Notes: generated by a model from the letters alone, not told the origin. A stretch of DNA of 11,416 bases from Desulfocapsa sp. (GCA_029934915.1 JAOZLI010000056.1:1-11416), one strand, 5' to 3'; shown: positions 1 through 8,671, counted from the first letter of the stretch. Numbers and translations: made by a program.

Positions 1-49
1 TGACCCTCGGCTTGTAAGGCCGATGCTCTCCCAGCTGAGCTAACCGCCC
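1..49 (-). tRNA. tRNA-Val (anticodon UAC), 3' part cut by the window edge
   Basis: On the minus strand the sequence starts with the acceptor strand GGGCGGT at 49-43, followed by U8 and A9, and a D-arm GCTC...GAGC. The anticodon stem TCGGC/GCCGA encloses the loop CTTACAA, which gives anticodon UAC and reads valine GUA codons. The variable loop starts at the left edge, so the T-arm and the 3' acceptor strand lie outside the window. The gene sits downstream of lon in the same orientation, with a promoter-like sequence of its own in between. Confidence 0.93.
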
Positions 50-70
50 GCTCAATTAGTGTGGACATTT

Positions 71-98
71 ATTTAACAGTTGAGCTGTGCTCCGTCAA
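71..98 (-). promoter_or_regulatory. Candidate sigma-70-type promoter for tRNA-Val
   Basis: In the 59-base gap between the lon stop and tRNA-Val, the minus strand has a -35-like TTGACG (98-93). A 16-base spacer separates it from a -10-like TTAAAT (76-71); the overlapping TAAATA would give a 17-base spacer. The expected start site falls about 15-20 bases before the tRNA 5' end, a normal distance for a tRNA promoter. The -35 box is good and the -10 box is only a partial match. I saw no convincing hairpin terminator for lon in this gap, so read-through from lon is also possible. Confidence 0.42.
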
Positions 99-108
99 GC
101 AAAAAAGA

Positions 109-2520
109 TCAATGAGGTGCATTATGTGAAGACACTGTAATGTCACCTATTACAGACTCCAACGACACTTCTTTAAACAACTCTTCACCCTCTTTTAATA
201 CAAGCGCTTTTTCAAGGACTTCATCTACATTATCAAGACAATGAATAGTTAAACTCCTTCGAATATTGGCAGGGACGTCCGCAAGATTTCTTTCATTCTC
301 TTTTGGAATTAAAACAGTTTTTATATGGCCCCTCTTCGCTGCAAGCAACTTTTCGGTAAGTCCTCCAATGGGAAGGACTCTTCCACGAAGTGTTATTTCA
401 CCTGTCATAGCTATTTCATGATTTACAGGAAGCTTAAGAATAGCAGAGACAAGAGCTGTGGCCATCGTAATGCCTGCGGATGGCCCATCTTTTGGGATGG
501 CTCCTTCGGGCACATGAATATGAATATCAAGTTTTTGATAAAAATCTGAGGCCAGCCCAAGACGCATGGCACGGGAACGTACATAACTGAGTGCTGCCTG
601 AGCCGATTCCTGCATAACATCACCAAGCTTACCGGTTACTATCATTTTCCCGGTTCCAGGCATTAGCGTTGTCTCTATCTGCAGCAGCTCACCGCCAACC
701 GAGGTCCATGCAAGGCCCGTTACCAACCCAACTTCATCACGTTCTTCGGCAAGACCGTATCTAAACTTAGGGGTCCCTAGAAATTTAAGAACAGATGTCG
801 CTGTTACTTTGTATTTCTTATCCTTCTTATTAATTTTTAATCTGTCACGAGCAATCTTCCTAAAAACCGATGCAATGGTTCGCTCAAAGTTTCTTACCCC
901 CGCTTCTCTTGTGTAACAGCGGACAATTTCAAGGATTCCTCCCCGGGTAAGCGTAATATCGTCTTCTTTAAAGCCGTTTACTTTTAACTGTTTGGGAATA
1001 AGGAACCCTTCAGCTATCTGCTGTTTTTCTTCTTCCGTGTACCCGTTCAGACGGATAATTTCCATTCGATCCTGCAGGGGAAGCGGGATACCTTCCAGAT
1101 TATTAGCTGTGGTTATAAAAAAGATATCTGAGAGATCATAATCCAGATCAAGATAATGATCATTAAAGGCATTATTCTGTTCCGGATCAAGAACTTCAAG
1201 AAGAGCAGAAGATGGGTCACCACGAAAATCGGTACTCATTTTATCAACTTCATCCAGACAAAAAACAGGGTTGGCAACACCAGCCTTCTGCATGGCTTGG
1301 ATAATTTTTCCTGGCATGGCACCAACATAGGTTCTGCGATGTCCCCTGATTTCAGCCTCATCTCTGACTCCACCAAGGGAAAGACGGGTAAATTTTCGAC
1401 CCATTGCCCTGGCAATAGACTTGGATATAGATGTTTTACCAACTCCCGGAGGGCCCACAAGGCAGATAATCGGACCCTGCAGTTTCTTTACCTGTGCCTG
1501 AACCGCTAAATATTCGAGAATTCTTTCTTTTGGTTTTTCGAGGCCGAAATGGTCTTCGTTCAAAATTTTTTCAGCTTTTACAATATTTATCTTAGCCCGT
1601 GTTTTTTTGGTCCAGGGAAGATCTAGAATACAGTCAACATAATTCCTTACCACAGTCGTCTCGGCAGACATGGGTGGCATATTTCGTAGTTTCTTAAGTT
1701 CTTTTACAGCCTTATCTCGAACGAGTTTAGGGAGTGTTTTCTTTTTAACCGCTTGTTCGAGCTCACCTATTTCATCAACACCATCTTCATTCTGACCCAT
1801 TTCATTTTGGATGACCTTGACTTTTTCACCAAGAAAATAATTCCGCTGTGTTTTGCCCATCTGTTTTTTGGTTCTGGTATTAATATCCTTTTCAAGGGCT
1901 GCCAGTTCCATCTCACGATGCATGAATTCAAGGATTTTCTCGATTCGCTTCGGGAGAGATACAATTTCGAGAATGTTCTGTTTTTCCGCAGAGCGAAGTG
2001 GTAGATGCGCACTAATCACATCAGCAAGCTTTCCACTTTCAGTTATTTTATCCAATGATTTCAGAACTTCACGAGGAATCTTTCGATGTGCATCTGCGAA
2101 TTCTGCGAACTGTTTCCTCAGACGTCTGACAAAAACCTCTACTTGCTGAGTGTTATCAGTAATATCTTCAACCAGGCGTACCTCAGCCTGCATAAATTGG
2201 CTATGAGGGACAAAAGAAACAATTTCAGCCTTTCTCTTCCCTTCAATCAATGCCTTTATCGTACCATCAGGTAGACGCAGAAGTTGCATAACAACAGCAA
2301 GTGTTCCCACTCGGTATATTTCATCTTCTGATGGGTCATCAACAGTGGAATCCTGCTGAGTTACAAGCAAAATCTCTGTTCTCTTTTCCATGGCATCTTC
2401 AAGTGCACGGATGGACTTACTCCTTCCGACAACCAATGGAGCGACCATATGAGGGAATACGACGATATCACGAAGAGACATGACAGGATATAGACTTGTT
2501 TGCATACTTTTTTCACTCAT
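109..2520 (-). CDS. lon: Lon ATP-dependent serine protease
   Basis: This is the cytoplasmic AAA+ protease that unfolds and degrades misfolded and regulatory proteins as a hexamer. At 803 residues it has normal family length. The order is an N-terminal LAN substrate-binding domain (about 8-200), a coiled helical linker (about 200-300), an AAA+ module with Walker A GPPGVGKT (356-363) and Walker B VFCLDEVD (419-426), and a C-terminal protease domain. The catalytic dyad is visible as Ser681 in PKDGPSAG and Lys724 in TEKLLAAK. The ATG start is supported by AAGGAG about 9 bases upstream. The gene follows clpX after 41 bases and is probably transcribed with it. All key residues are present and I see no sign of damage. 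Heat-shock control is usual for the family, but I could not identify a heat-shock promoter. Confidence 0.98.
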   Translation of the reverse strand: MSEKSMQTSLYPVMSLRDIVVFPHMVAPLVVGRSKSIRALEDAMEKRTEILLVTQQDSTVDDPSEDEIYRVGTLAVVMQLLRLPDGTIKALIEGKRKAEIVSFVPHSQFMQAEVRLVEDITDNTQQVEVFVRRLRKQFAEFADAHRKIPREVLKSLDKITESGKLADVISAHLPLRSAEKQNILEIVSLPKRIEKILEFMHREMELAALEKDINTRTKKQMGKTQRNYFLGEKVKVIQNEMGQNEDGVDEIGELEQAVKKKTLPKLVRDKAVKELKKLRNMPPMSAETTVVRNYVDCILDLPWTKKTRAKINIVKAEKILNEDHFGLEKPKERILEYLAVQAQVKKLQGPIICLVGPPGVGKTSISKSIARAMGRKFTRLSLGGVRDEAEIRGHRRTYVGAMPGKIIQAMQKAGVANPVFCLDEVDKMSTDFRGDPSSALLEVLDPEQNNAFNDHYLDLDYDLSDIFFITTANNLEGIPLPLQDRMEIIRLNGYTEEEKQQIAEGFLIPKQLKVNGFKEDDITLTRGGILEIVRCYTREAGVRNFERTIASVFRKIARDRLKINKKDKKYKVTATSVLKFLGTPKFRYGLAEERDEVGLVTGLAWTSVGGELLQIETTLMPGTGKMIVTGKLGDVMQESAQAALSYVRSRAMRLGLASDFYQKLDIHIHVPEGAIPKDGPSAGITMATALVSAILKLPVNHEIAMTGEITLRGRVLPIGGLTEKLLAAKRGHIKTVLIPKENERNLADVPANIRRSLTIHCLDNVDEVLEKALVLKEGEELFKEVSLESVIGDITVSSHNAPH

Positions 2521-2561
2521 GTTTGGACACTCCTTGCGATACGAGGAATCGACAGATCTTG

Positions 2562-3833
2562 TTAAACGGCACTTTCCAATTTTTTCTCTTCAGGGGTTGT
2601 GTAAAGAACCACTGGATAATCACCATCATTAATAACTTGCTCACTGATCACACATTCCTGCACATTTTGCTTAGATGGCAAATCGTACATCACATCGAGC
2701 ATAGCCTCTTCCATTACTGACCTTAAACCACGGGCACCTGATTTACGTTTCAACGCCTTCTTGGCAATGGCCAACAAAGCACCTTCAGTAAAACGTAATC
2801 GAACCTCCTCAAACTCAAACAAACGTTGATACTGTTTTGTTAAAGCATTTTTAGGTTCAGTGAGAATGCGGACAAGATCCTCTTCCTCAAGTTCCTGCAT
2901 GGTGGCAATTACTGGTAAACGGCCTACAAGCTCAGGAATCAAACCAAACTTGAGAAGATCTTCAGGACGGACACTGGACAATATCTCTCCGAGTTTCATC
3001 TTCTTTTCACTGACAATCTTTGCCCCAAAGCCCATGGATTTTGTGCCAGTTCGTCTTTTCACTACTGTATCTAAACCAACAAAGGCACCACCGACAATAA
3101 AGAGGACATTACTGGTATCAAGTTTCACTAATTCCTGCTGGGGATGTTTGCGACCGCCCTTAGGGGGAATAGATGCAACAGTCCCTTCAATTATTTTCAA
3201 CAATGCCTGCTGAACACCTTCACCGGATACATCCCGAGTAAGAGAGGCGCTATCAGATTTCCTGGCAATTTTATCGATCTCATCGATATAAATAATACCA
3301 CGTTCTGCACGATCAATATCGTAATCGGCGGCTTGAAGAAGATTAACGAGAATATTTTCTACATCATCACCAACATATCCTGCCTCAGTGAGGGTGGTTG
3401 CATCTGCTATACAAAAGGGAACATTGAGGATTCGGGCTAGAGTCTGAGCAACTAGAGTTTTCCCGCTACCGGTGGGACCAATAAGAATAATATTCGATTT
3501 CTGTAACTCGACTGCATTTGCATCAATCGGAGCATCGATACGCTTGTAATGGTTATGTACAGCTACAGCGAGAACTTTCTTGGCAAAATCCTGGCCGACA
3601 ACATAATCATTTAAATGATCGTTAATATCCATCGGTTTAAGGATCGCAGCATCTGCAGTATCATCATCTGATACCTGCGCAGCATCTTCGTCTTTAACTA
3701 TTTCATTGCAAAGATCGATGCACTCGTCACAGATATAAACCTCTGGTCCGGCAATTAGCTTGGCTACCTCTCCCTGCTCTTTTCCACAAAAAGAACAGTG
3801 ACAGTTAGGGCTGTCGTTTTCTATATCACTCAT
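2562..3833 (-). CDS. clpX: ClpX, ATP-dependent unfoldase subunit of ClpXP protease
   Basis: ClpX is a hexameric AAA+ unfoldase that recognises tagged substrates and threads them into the ClpP chamber in the cytoplasm. The 423 residues match the family. The N-terminal zinc-binding domain has Cys13, Cys16, Cys35 and Cys38. The AAA+ module shows Walker A GPTGSGKT (119-126), Walker B IIYIDEID (180-187), pore loop GYVG (152-155), an RKH loop (228-230) and sensor-2 GARGLR (366-371). The ClpP-docking loop reads MGF (267-269), where the classical tripeptide is IGF; this is a conservative change. The ATG begins one base after the clpP stop, and GAGG inside the last clpP codons acts as ribosome binding site, so the pair is likely translationally coupled. 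lon follows downstream. Confidence 0.98.
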   Translation of the reverse strand: MSDIENDSPNCHCSFCGKEQGEVAKLIAGPEVYICDECIDLCNEIVKDEDAAQVSDDDTADAAILKPMDINDHLNDYVVGQDFAKKVLAVAVHNHYKRIDAPIDANAVELQKSNIILIGPTGSGKTLVAQTLARILNVPFCIADATTLTEAGYVGDDVENILVNLLQAADYDIDRAERGIIYIDEIDKIARKSDSASLTRDVSGEGVQQALLKIIEGTVASIPPKGGRKHPQQELVKLDTSNVLFIVGGAFVGLDTVVKRRTGTKSMGFGAKIVSEKKMKLGEILSSVRPEDLLKFGLIPELVGRLPVIATMQELEEEDLVRILTEPKNALTKQYQRLFEFEEVRLRFTEGALLAIAKKALKRKSGARGLRSVMEEAMLDVMYDLPSKQNVQECVISEQVINDGDYPVVLYTTPEEKKLESAV

Positions 3834-3834
3834 A

Positions 3835-4437
3835 CTATTCTTCCTCGGAAGGATCCATTCGTTTACTTAGTACCTTATCAATTATACCATATTTTTTTGC
3901 TTCTGTGGGACTCATAAAATTATCCCGATCTGTATCCTTCTCAATTTTCTTCACAGTGTGGCCGGTATGATTGGAAAGTATTTTGTTCAAATCGGCTCGC
4001 ATGCGAAGAATTTCCTTAGCATGAATATCAATCTCACTGGCCTGCCCCTGATATCCGCCCATGGGTTGATGGATCATGATCCGGGAATTTGGCAATGCAT
4101 AGCGTTTCCCAGCTGTTCCTGCTGCTAACAGTAACGCACCCATGGAAGCTGCCTGCCCCATACATAGGGTAGCGATATCACACTTTACATATTGCATGGT
4201 ATCATAAATGGCAAGACCTGCGGTAACAGATCCTCCAGGAGAATTAATATAGAAAGTAATATCTTTATCAGGATCTTCCGCCTCAAGAAAAAGAAGCTGG
4301 GCAACGATGGAACTCGTCACGTCATCCCCCACGGAGGTTCCAAGAAAAATGATCCTTTCTCTCAGCAGTCTGGAATATATATCAAAAGAACGTTCGCCTC
4401 TCGGGCTTTGCTCCACTACCATTGGTACAAGGTTCAT
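3835..4437 (-). CDS. clpP: ClpP, proteolytic subunit of Clp protease
   Basis: ClpP forms the tetradecameric serine-protease barrel that degrades proteins delivered by ClpX (and ClpA where present). At 200 residues it is of normal length. The catalytic triad can be placed as Ser98 in GQAASMG, His123 in MIHQP and Asp172 in TDRDNF. The motif FYINSPGGS (62-70), which contributes the oxyanion region, is intact. The start is the second of two close ATGs: AGGAG is 7 bases from it but only 2 bases from the first ATG, which opens a dead-end ATG-AAA-TGA. The gene lies 91 bases downstream of tig behind a strong stem-loop and is coupled to clpX. Confidence 0.98.
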   Translation of the reverse strand: MNLVPMVVEQSPRGERSFDIYSRLLRERIIFLGTSVGDDVTSSIVAQLLFLEAEDPDKDITFYINSPGGSVTAGLAIYDTMQYVKCDIATLCMGQAASMGALLLAAGTAGKRYALPNSRIMIHQPMGGYQGQASEIDIHAKEILRMRADLNKILSNHTGHTVKKIEKDTDRDNFMSPTEAKKYGIIDKVLSKRMDPSEEE

Positions 4438-4457
4438 TTCATATCTCCTAAATAAAG

Positions 4458-4491
4458 ACGACCGCAGGAGCTGTACAGCAACTGCAGTCGT
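4458..4491 (-). terminator. Strong stem-loop between tig and clpP (attenuator or processing-site candidate)
   Basis: The 34-base sequence is almost perfectly symmetric about 4474.5. On the minus strand the outer arms ACGACTGCAG and CTGCGGTCGT pair over 10 positions, one of them G-U. After a 2x2 internal mismatch (TT against TC), the inner GCTGTACAGC is self-complementary. The following minus-strand bases CTTTATTT are U-rich but not an unbroken run. It is therefore at best a weak intrinsic terminator or attenuator, and may instead be an RNase processing or 3'-end-stabilising structure. It lies in the clpP leader about 20 bases before the clpP start, where it could reset the ratio of tig to clpP expression. 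The structure is seen in the sequence; the role is inferred. Confidence 0.55.
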
Positions 4492-4528
4492 TAGGTAACT
4501 CTATTTTTTCACAACAAAAGAAATACTA

Positions 4529-5869
4529 TCAATCAGCACTCTCTTCTGTCACTTCTTCTGTACTCTCTTCTTTTTCCTTAGCTGCGGCGACTTCAACGAA
4601 GTTTGCATTTTCGCGCAGGAATGTAAGAATCTTTTCATTCAGAATTTCATTCATAAAGGGGAGCAAATCGTCACGATTACCAAAGAACTCTTTCACCTTA
4701 GCGACAGGCATATTGTATTGATCACCAATACGTTTGAAGGCTCTTTCCATGTCCTCATCGTTTACTTTAATTTCTTCGGTTTCTGCAATCTTTTTGAGAA
4801 TGAAGTCACCTCGAACGCGCTTTTCTGCAGTCTCTTTGGATTGCTCGGCAAGTTCATCACGATTAACACCGGCAGACTCAAGATTCATCCCCTGCTGCTC
4901 AAGAGATTTCTCAGTGGTTTTGATCATCTCTTCAACTTCAAAACGAACAAGTCTTTCAGGTACGTCAAATTCGTGGGTCTCAAGCAATTTCTGCATCAGC
5001 TTGTCGGTGAGTTCTCCAGCAGCCTGCTTATCTTTCTGTTTTTGCAGCCTGTCTCGGACATCATTCTTCAGATCGTCAACAGTTGCATAGCTTTCGTCAA
5101 CATCCTTTGCAAATTCATCGTTGATCTCGGGAAGAACACGTTCTTTGACGTCTTTTACCTGTACTCGAAACTCGATTTTCTTCCCGGCAAGCACGGGATT
5201 GTTGTAATGTGCAGGGAAATCAACTTCATGGCTGGCGTCTTCACCTTCTTTCATGCCAACAAGCTTTTCTTCAAATTCGGGACTGAGTTTGCCAGTACCT
5301 ACATCAACAGAGTAGTTGTCGTTTTTAACCTCTTTCATGGCTTTGCCGTTGTGAAAGCCTTCAAAATCAACGACGATCACATCACCATTTTCAACGGCTC
5401 TTCCTTCAACTGATTTCAAAGGCGCCATATCTCGACGAAGTTCTTCTATCTCGATATCAATAGCAGCATCACTTATTTCACCAGTTGCTTTCTCAATCTC
5501 TATACCTTTATAGTCTTTGAGTTCAAACTCAGGACGAATATCGATATTTGCAACATAGACGAAGGTACCGTCTTCGTTGAATTTAGGCTCAGAAATATCA
5601 GGATGTACTACGGGATCAACTTTTTCTTTCTCAATTGCATCAAAATAACTTTCATGAACAAGCTGCTCACCAACTTCGGATTCAACCTGTCCCTGATAAT
5701 GACGAATAACAACTTTGCGTGGGACTTTGCCACGACGAAAGCCTTTTAATTTAGTTTCACGCTGAAGTTTGCCATAGGCTTTGTCCAGTTTTTTCTGCAC
5801 TCCGTCTGCAGGGAGTGTTATGGTAATTTTTTTTGTAAGCGCGCTGACATCTTCAACTACTACGTCCAT
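4529..5869 (-). CDS. tig: Trigger factor, ribosome-associated chaperone / peptidyl-prolyl isomerase
   Basis: Trigger factor binds near the ribosome exit tunnel and shields nascent chains; its FKBP-type domain has prolyl isomerase activity. The 446 residues fit the family. The ribosome-docking signature GFRRGKVPR is at 43-51 in the N-terminal domain (about 1-115). The FKBP-like domain spans about 150-245 (NGDVIVVDFEG at 161-171), and the rest is the helical C-terminal chaperone domain, ending in an acidic Glu-rich tail. The ATG start has AAGGA about 8 bases upstream. It heads the conserved tig-clpP-clpX-lon cluster, which joins co-translational folding to degradation. An AT-rich leader of about 170 bases separates it from tRNA-Leu; I could not assign a clear promoter there. 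Confidence 0.97.
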   Translation of the reverse strand: MDVVVEDVSALTKKITITLPADGVQKKLDKAYGKLQRETKLKGFRRGKVPRKVVIRHYQGQVESEVGEQLVHESYFDAIEKEKVDPVVHPDISEPKFNEDGTFVYVANIDIRPEFELKDYKGIEIEKATGEISDAAIDIEIEELRRDMAPLKSVEGRAVENGDVIVVDFEGFHNGKAMKEVKNDNYSVDVGTGKLSPEFEEKLVGMKEGEDASHEVDFPAHYNNPVLAGKKIEFRVQVKDVKERVLPEINDEFAKDVDESYATVDDLKNDVRDRLQKQKDKQAAGELTDKLMQKLLETHEFDVPERLVRFEVEEMIKTTEKSLEQQGMNLESAGVNRDELAEQSKETAEKRVRGDFILKKIAETEEIKVNDEDMERAFKRIGDQYNMPVAKVKEFFGNRDDLLPFMNEILNEKILTFLRENANFVEVAAAKEKEESTEEVTEESAD

Positions 5870-5926
5870 TCTGTCCGTCCTTAAGTATGATGGTATCGTA
5901 AAAACGCTTCATCTTCTTCGTCACTA

Positions 5927-5949
5927 CAAATTTACTGTCATTAAATTTG
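5927..5949 (-). other. AT-rich 8-bp hairpin in the tig leader
   Basis: A perfect inverted repeat, CAAATTTA and TAAATTTG separated by 7 bases, lies about 60-80 bases upstream of the tig ATG. On the minus strand a GGAG sits just before it, and the loop contains an ATG that opens a five-codon frame (M-T-V-N-L-stop, 5941-5924). The stem has six A-T pairs out of eight and is weak, so a regulatory role is only a possibility. The remainder of 5870-6037 is AT-rich leader with no other structure I can support. Confidence 0.25.
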
Positions 5950-6037
5950 CACTCCTCGAATATGAAGTTTTTTTTACTCAACCATCTGAATTTTTACTTT
6001 TTACGAGTTTATCAATTAGTATTTGTAACATATATTC

Positions 6038-6122
6038 TGGTGCGAGAGGGGGGACTCGAACCCCCATGCCTTGCGGCGCTGGTTCCTAAGACCAGTGCGT
6101 CTACCAATTTCGCCACCCTCGC
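6038..6122 (-). tRNA. tRNA-Leu (anticodon UAG) with encoded CCA
   Basis: The minus strand gives acceptor strand GCGAGGG (6122-6116) pairing with CTCTCGC (6048-6042; one G-U). There is a D-arm with the GG of the D-loop, and anticodon stem CTGGT/ACCAG around loop CTTAGGA, giving anticodon UAG for leucine CUA/CUN codons. The long variable arm GCC-GCAA-GGC is typical of class II tRNAs. A T-arm GGGGGTTCGAGTCCCCC follows, and the CCA end is encoded at 6040-6038. It lies between the M48 protease gene and tig, in the same direction. I see no hairpin terminator directly after it. Confidence 0.97.
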
Positions 6123-6123
6123 A

Positions 6124-6165
6124 TTATGTGTTGTTTCGTGCAGTTAGAAGCAATAACGCCAGCAT
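6124..6165 (-). other. Leucine-rich 13-codon mini-ORF ending one base before tRNA-Leu
   Basis: After AGGAG, the minus strand reads ATG, then 12 sense codons and TAA, encoding MLALLLLTARNNT. Five of the 13 codons are leucine, and they use five different leucine codons in turn (CTG, TTA, TTG, CTT, CTA). The stop is one base from the tRNA 5' end. The arrangement resembles a leader peptide. Against translation, AGGAG is only 2 bases from the ATG, which is too close for efficient initiation. It may be chance. I list it because of its content and position, not because there is evidence that it is made. Confidence 0.2.
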
Positions 6166-6229
6166 ATCTCCTAAAAAGAAAACTAGTGCATGCGTGTATC
6201 TCCTGCCACCCACTTTTTGAACCCATGAG

Positions 6230-6257
6230 AATATAATGACTTTTCACAAATGAGCAA
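6230..6257 (-). promoter_or_regulatory. Candidate promoter for tRNA-Leu
   Basis: Just after the protease stop codon the minus strand has TTGCTC (6257-6252), a 16-base spacer, and TATATT (6235-6230), a close match to a -10 box. Initiation would be near 6223 and give a leader of about 100 bases before the tRNA, which would need 5' processing. The 143-base gap 6123-6266 otherwise holds the leucine-rich mini-ORF and a second GGAG in front of a two-codon frame. Confidence 0.4.
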
Positions 6258-6266
6258 GGTCAAAAA

Positions 6267-7685
6267 TTAACCTTTTTCTTCAAGACGATCCATTAGTTCC
6301 TGTAATTTTTCTATATCATCCTTATATTTCTCGGAAAGTTCCTTATCTTTTTGCGCAGCATAAAGGCTTTGGCGGGCAAGTCTCAGTTTTCCTTCATAGA
6401 GGTAAAATTTACCGAGATAGTAAGAAGCAACCCCACCTTCACCCTGTAGAGATTTCAATTTACCAAGTTCAAAATAGACTTTTGAGTAGGCCGGTGTTGC
6501 TCGTTGCAACTCCAACAAATAGCGCTCTGACTTTTGTAAGTTTCCAAGTGCAAGCCATATCCTGGCAAGCTGAAAGACTGCCCAGAGATCTGCCTTGTCA
6601 CGTTCATAGGCTTTTTGGATAAGTGCCAGGGCTTTAGCTTTATTGCCATCCTGCATCTCCACCAGTCCAAGATCAGCGAGGAGAATGGATCGTTCAGGAT
6701 AATAGGCTATTACCTGCTTGAGGAGTTTCCTGCTCGAATCAAAATTATTTTCCATTCGGTCAAGTTGAGACAAACCGTATTGCAGCATAACATGATCACT
6801 CTCTGTACGAGAATCATCCGCCAGATGGTTCATCAGTAAATTACGTAGATGTTTTCCATCCTTTGCAATGGATAACAAACGATATTTCATGCGCAAAAAG
6901 GCAAAATCGTCAGTCAAAGGAAATTGTTCCAGCTCTTTCTCTTCATAGGAAACAAGCGATTCAACATAATCCAGGCGAACTGCAGGATTGGGATGGGTAA
7001 GCAAATACTGAGGAACATTATTACCCATGGTATACCTGCTGATACGGCGCATGGTACGAAGCATCGCCTCCTGCCCTGCCGGATGACGATGTAATTTTTT
7101 CATCCAGCCATAGGCCAGCAGATCGGCCTCTTCTTCTGCCTCCCGGGAAAAATAAAGATTTGTAGCCTGTCCTGCTGCCAGTGATCCGGTCAACAGTGCC
7201 TGACTTAACGCACCAACACCGAGCGCAAGACTCGCTAGAGCCAGCAGAGAAGTTGCAACACTAACTTTCATGTTCTTGTCCATACCCTTTGCAATGTGGC
7301 GGGCAACAACATGGCCAATTTCATGAGCCAGGACAGAAACAAGCTCGTCCTCATGGTGCATCTGTTCGATAAGGCCCGAATAGAAAAAGATCAGGCCGGA
7401 CGGTGCAGCAAAGGCATTAAACTGTGACGATTCTATAACATTAAAGTGATAATCGTAATACTGAATCCCTGCCACTTCAAGAACTTCATCACCGAGTTCA
7501 TTGATATATTGCGTGATATCAGGATCATCCAGTAGCGGAAAAGCAAGGCGAATCTGATAGAGTAACTGCTCTCCCATTTCTCGCTCTTCACCAACGGTGA
7601 AAGCAAAAGAGCAGCCTGCCCACGATGCATGCAGCAGGGCAACAATACAAAAGCAAATGATATGTTTGTGAAAAAATCTTTTCAC
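6267..7685 (-). CDS. Secreted M48-family zinc metalloprotease with TPR-like C-terminal half (BepA/YfgC-like)
   Basis: The 472-residue protein starts with a basic N-terminus and a hydrophobic signal sequence (about 8-30) with likely cleavage after SFA. A cysteine at 25 (WAGC) is a poor lipobox, so a periplasmic or membrane-attached protein is more likely than a typical lipoprotein. The peptidase M48 domain (about 31-245) has the zinc motif HEIGH at 121-125, and Glu184 in EEEAD is the predicted third zinc ligand. Between them (about 141-171) lies a hydrophobic helical stretch. The second half (about 290-470) is built of helical pairs resembling tetratricopeptide repeats. BepA-type proteins with this design help outer-membrane protein assembly and clear failed intermediates; that role is inferred here. 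The start is GTG, overlapping the oleD stop as GTGA, with AAGG 6 bases upstream. It is the last gene of the ole operon. Confidence 0.93.
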   Translation of the reverse strand: MKRFFHKHIICFCIVALLHASWAGCSFAFTVGEEREMGEQLLYQIRLAFPLLDDPDITQYINELGDEVLEVAGIQYYDYHFNVIESSQFNAFAAPSGLIFFYSGLIEQMHHEDELVSVLAHEIGHVVARHIAKGMDKNMKVSVATSLLALASLALGVGALSQALLTGSLAAGQATNLYFSREAEEEADLLAYGWMKKLHRHPAGQEAMLRTMRRISRYTMGNNVPQYLLTHPNPAVRLDYVESLVSYEEKELEQFPLTDDFAFLRMKYRLLSIAKDGKHLRNLLMNHLADDSRTESDHVMLQYGLSQLDRMENNFDSSRKLLKQVIAYYPERSILLADLGLVEMQDGNKAKALALIQKAYERDKADLWAVFQLARIWLALGNLQKSERYLLELQRATPAYSKVYFELGKLKSLQGEGGVASYYLGKFYLYEGKLRLARQSLYAAQKDKELSEKYKDDIEKLQELMDRLEEKG

Positions 7686-8671
7686 ATCACACCTTCCTCT
7701 TGCATTCGTTTCATCCCCTCTTCGGTACTGATCTGTGGAATATACCCAAGATCATTCCTTGCCTTTTCCATGGAAAAGCAATGTGATTTTGCCAGTTGTT
7801 CTGCAAGAAAACGGGTCATTTTGGGCTCTTTCCCAGAGGCAAATAGTGTATGCACACCCTCAAGCATGGCCCCTGCTATATAGGCAACGGGAAAAGGAAC
7901 TCGTTTTTCTATGGCTGGTACGTTAAACGTTACAAAAAGTTCATCAACCCAATCCCATAGATTTACCGGCTCCCCCTGGCTGATAAAATAAGCCTGTCCA
8001 GCAGCAGTACCAGATTTTTCCAGGTTTTCGGCAGCAAGTAAATGGGCAGTGGCTACGTTTTCCACATAACTGATATCCACAAGATTTTCACAGTTACCTA
8101 CTTTTTTCAATTCTTTTTTTCTACCCCTGTCCAGCAGACGTGGAATCAGATGAGGATCTCCCGGGCCCCAGACAAGATGAGGTCTAATGGCGCAGGTACG
8201 TAATTCATGGCTATTACTCTCAAGCACTAATTTTTCAGCCATGATTTTGCTTTTAGCATAATGGCAAAGCACCTTTTCACCATAGGGAAGCGTCTCATCA
8301 CCATTTATGATATCGTCTCCATTAAAAACAACTGAAGGGGTGGATGTATAAACACAGTTGCGAACCCCATGTTCTTTACAAGCTGTGAGCACATTGCGAG
8401 TTCCCGTTACATTTATACGATAATAGTCATCCCACTTCCCCCAGATACCGGCCAGTGCAGCTACATGAAAGACAGTATCCACATTTTCCATAGCTCGTAC
8501 AAGAGATGGTGCGTCGGCGATATCACCCTGAACACACTCAGCACCCATTGCCTCAACCTGAGGATAGGAATTGCGTCCAAAAACTACACAGGTGATATCC
8601 TTTTCACGCAACTGCTTCACGATATGACTTCCAACAAAGCCACCGCCACCTGTTATCAATACCCGTTTCAT
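7682..8671 (-). CDS. oleD: OleD, NAD(P)H-dependent 2-alkyl-3-ketoacid reductase of olefin biosynthesis
   Basis: This 329-residue extended short-chain dehydrogenase/reductase has the N-terminal Rossmann dinucleotide motif TGGGGFVG (7-14) and the catalytic pair Tyr138-Lys142 in YAKSK. A Ser/Thr cluster (VYTSTP, 108-112) supplies the third catalytic residue. In the family, OleD reduces the 2-alkyl-3-keto acid made by OleA to the 2-alkyl-3-hydroxy acid that OleC uses. The sequence alone would also fit a 3-beta-hydroxysteroid dehydrogenase-like epimerase; the OleD call rests on its place next to oleB and oleC. The ATG overlaps the oleC stop as ATGA, with GAGGGG upstream, which suggests coupled translation. 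The protease gene overlaps its 3' end. Confidence 0.88.
   Translation of the reverse strand: MKRVLITGGGGFVGSHIVKQLREKDITCVVFGRNSYPQVEAMGAECVQGDIADAPSLVRAMENVDTVFHVAALAGIWGKWDDYYRINVTGTRNVLTACKEHGVRNCVYTSTPSVVFNGDDIINGDETLPYGEKVLCHYAKSKIMAEKLVLESNSHELRTCAIRPHLVWGPGDPHLIPRLLDRGRKKELKKVGNCENLVDISYVENVATAHLLAAENLEKSGTAAGQAYFISQGEPVNLWDWVDELFVTFNVPAIEKRVPFPVAYIAGAMLEGVHTLFASGKEPKMTRFLAEQLAKSHCFSMEKARNDLGYIPQISTEEGMKRMQEEGVM

Noticed and set aside
50..108. Intrinsic terminator after lon
   Set aside because: Only a 4-bp GAGC/GCTC stem is visible, with no following U-run.
4718..5413. 231-codon open frame on the plus strand inside tig
   Set aside because: It is antisense to a complete, well-conserved trigger factor gene, with no ribosome binding site or recognisable domain; a shadow frame.
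5870..6037. A promoter directly in front of tig
   Set aside because: Several -35-like and -10-like hexamers occur in this AT-rich leader, but none pair with 16-18 base spacing and good matches to both boxes.
6256..6274. Hairpin AAGGTTAA/TTGACCTT across the protease stop codon as a terminator
   Set aside because: Only 8 bp with one G-U pair and no U-run after it on the minus strand; a T-rich tail exists only on the plus strand, where there is no gene to terminate.
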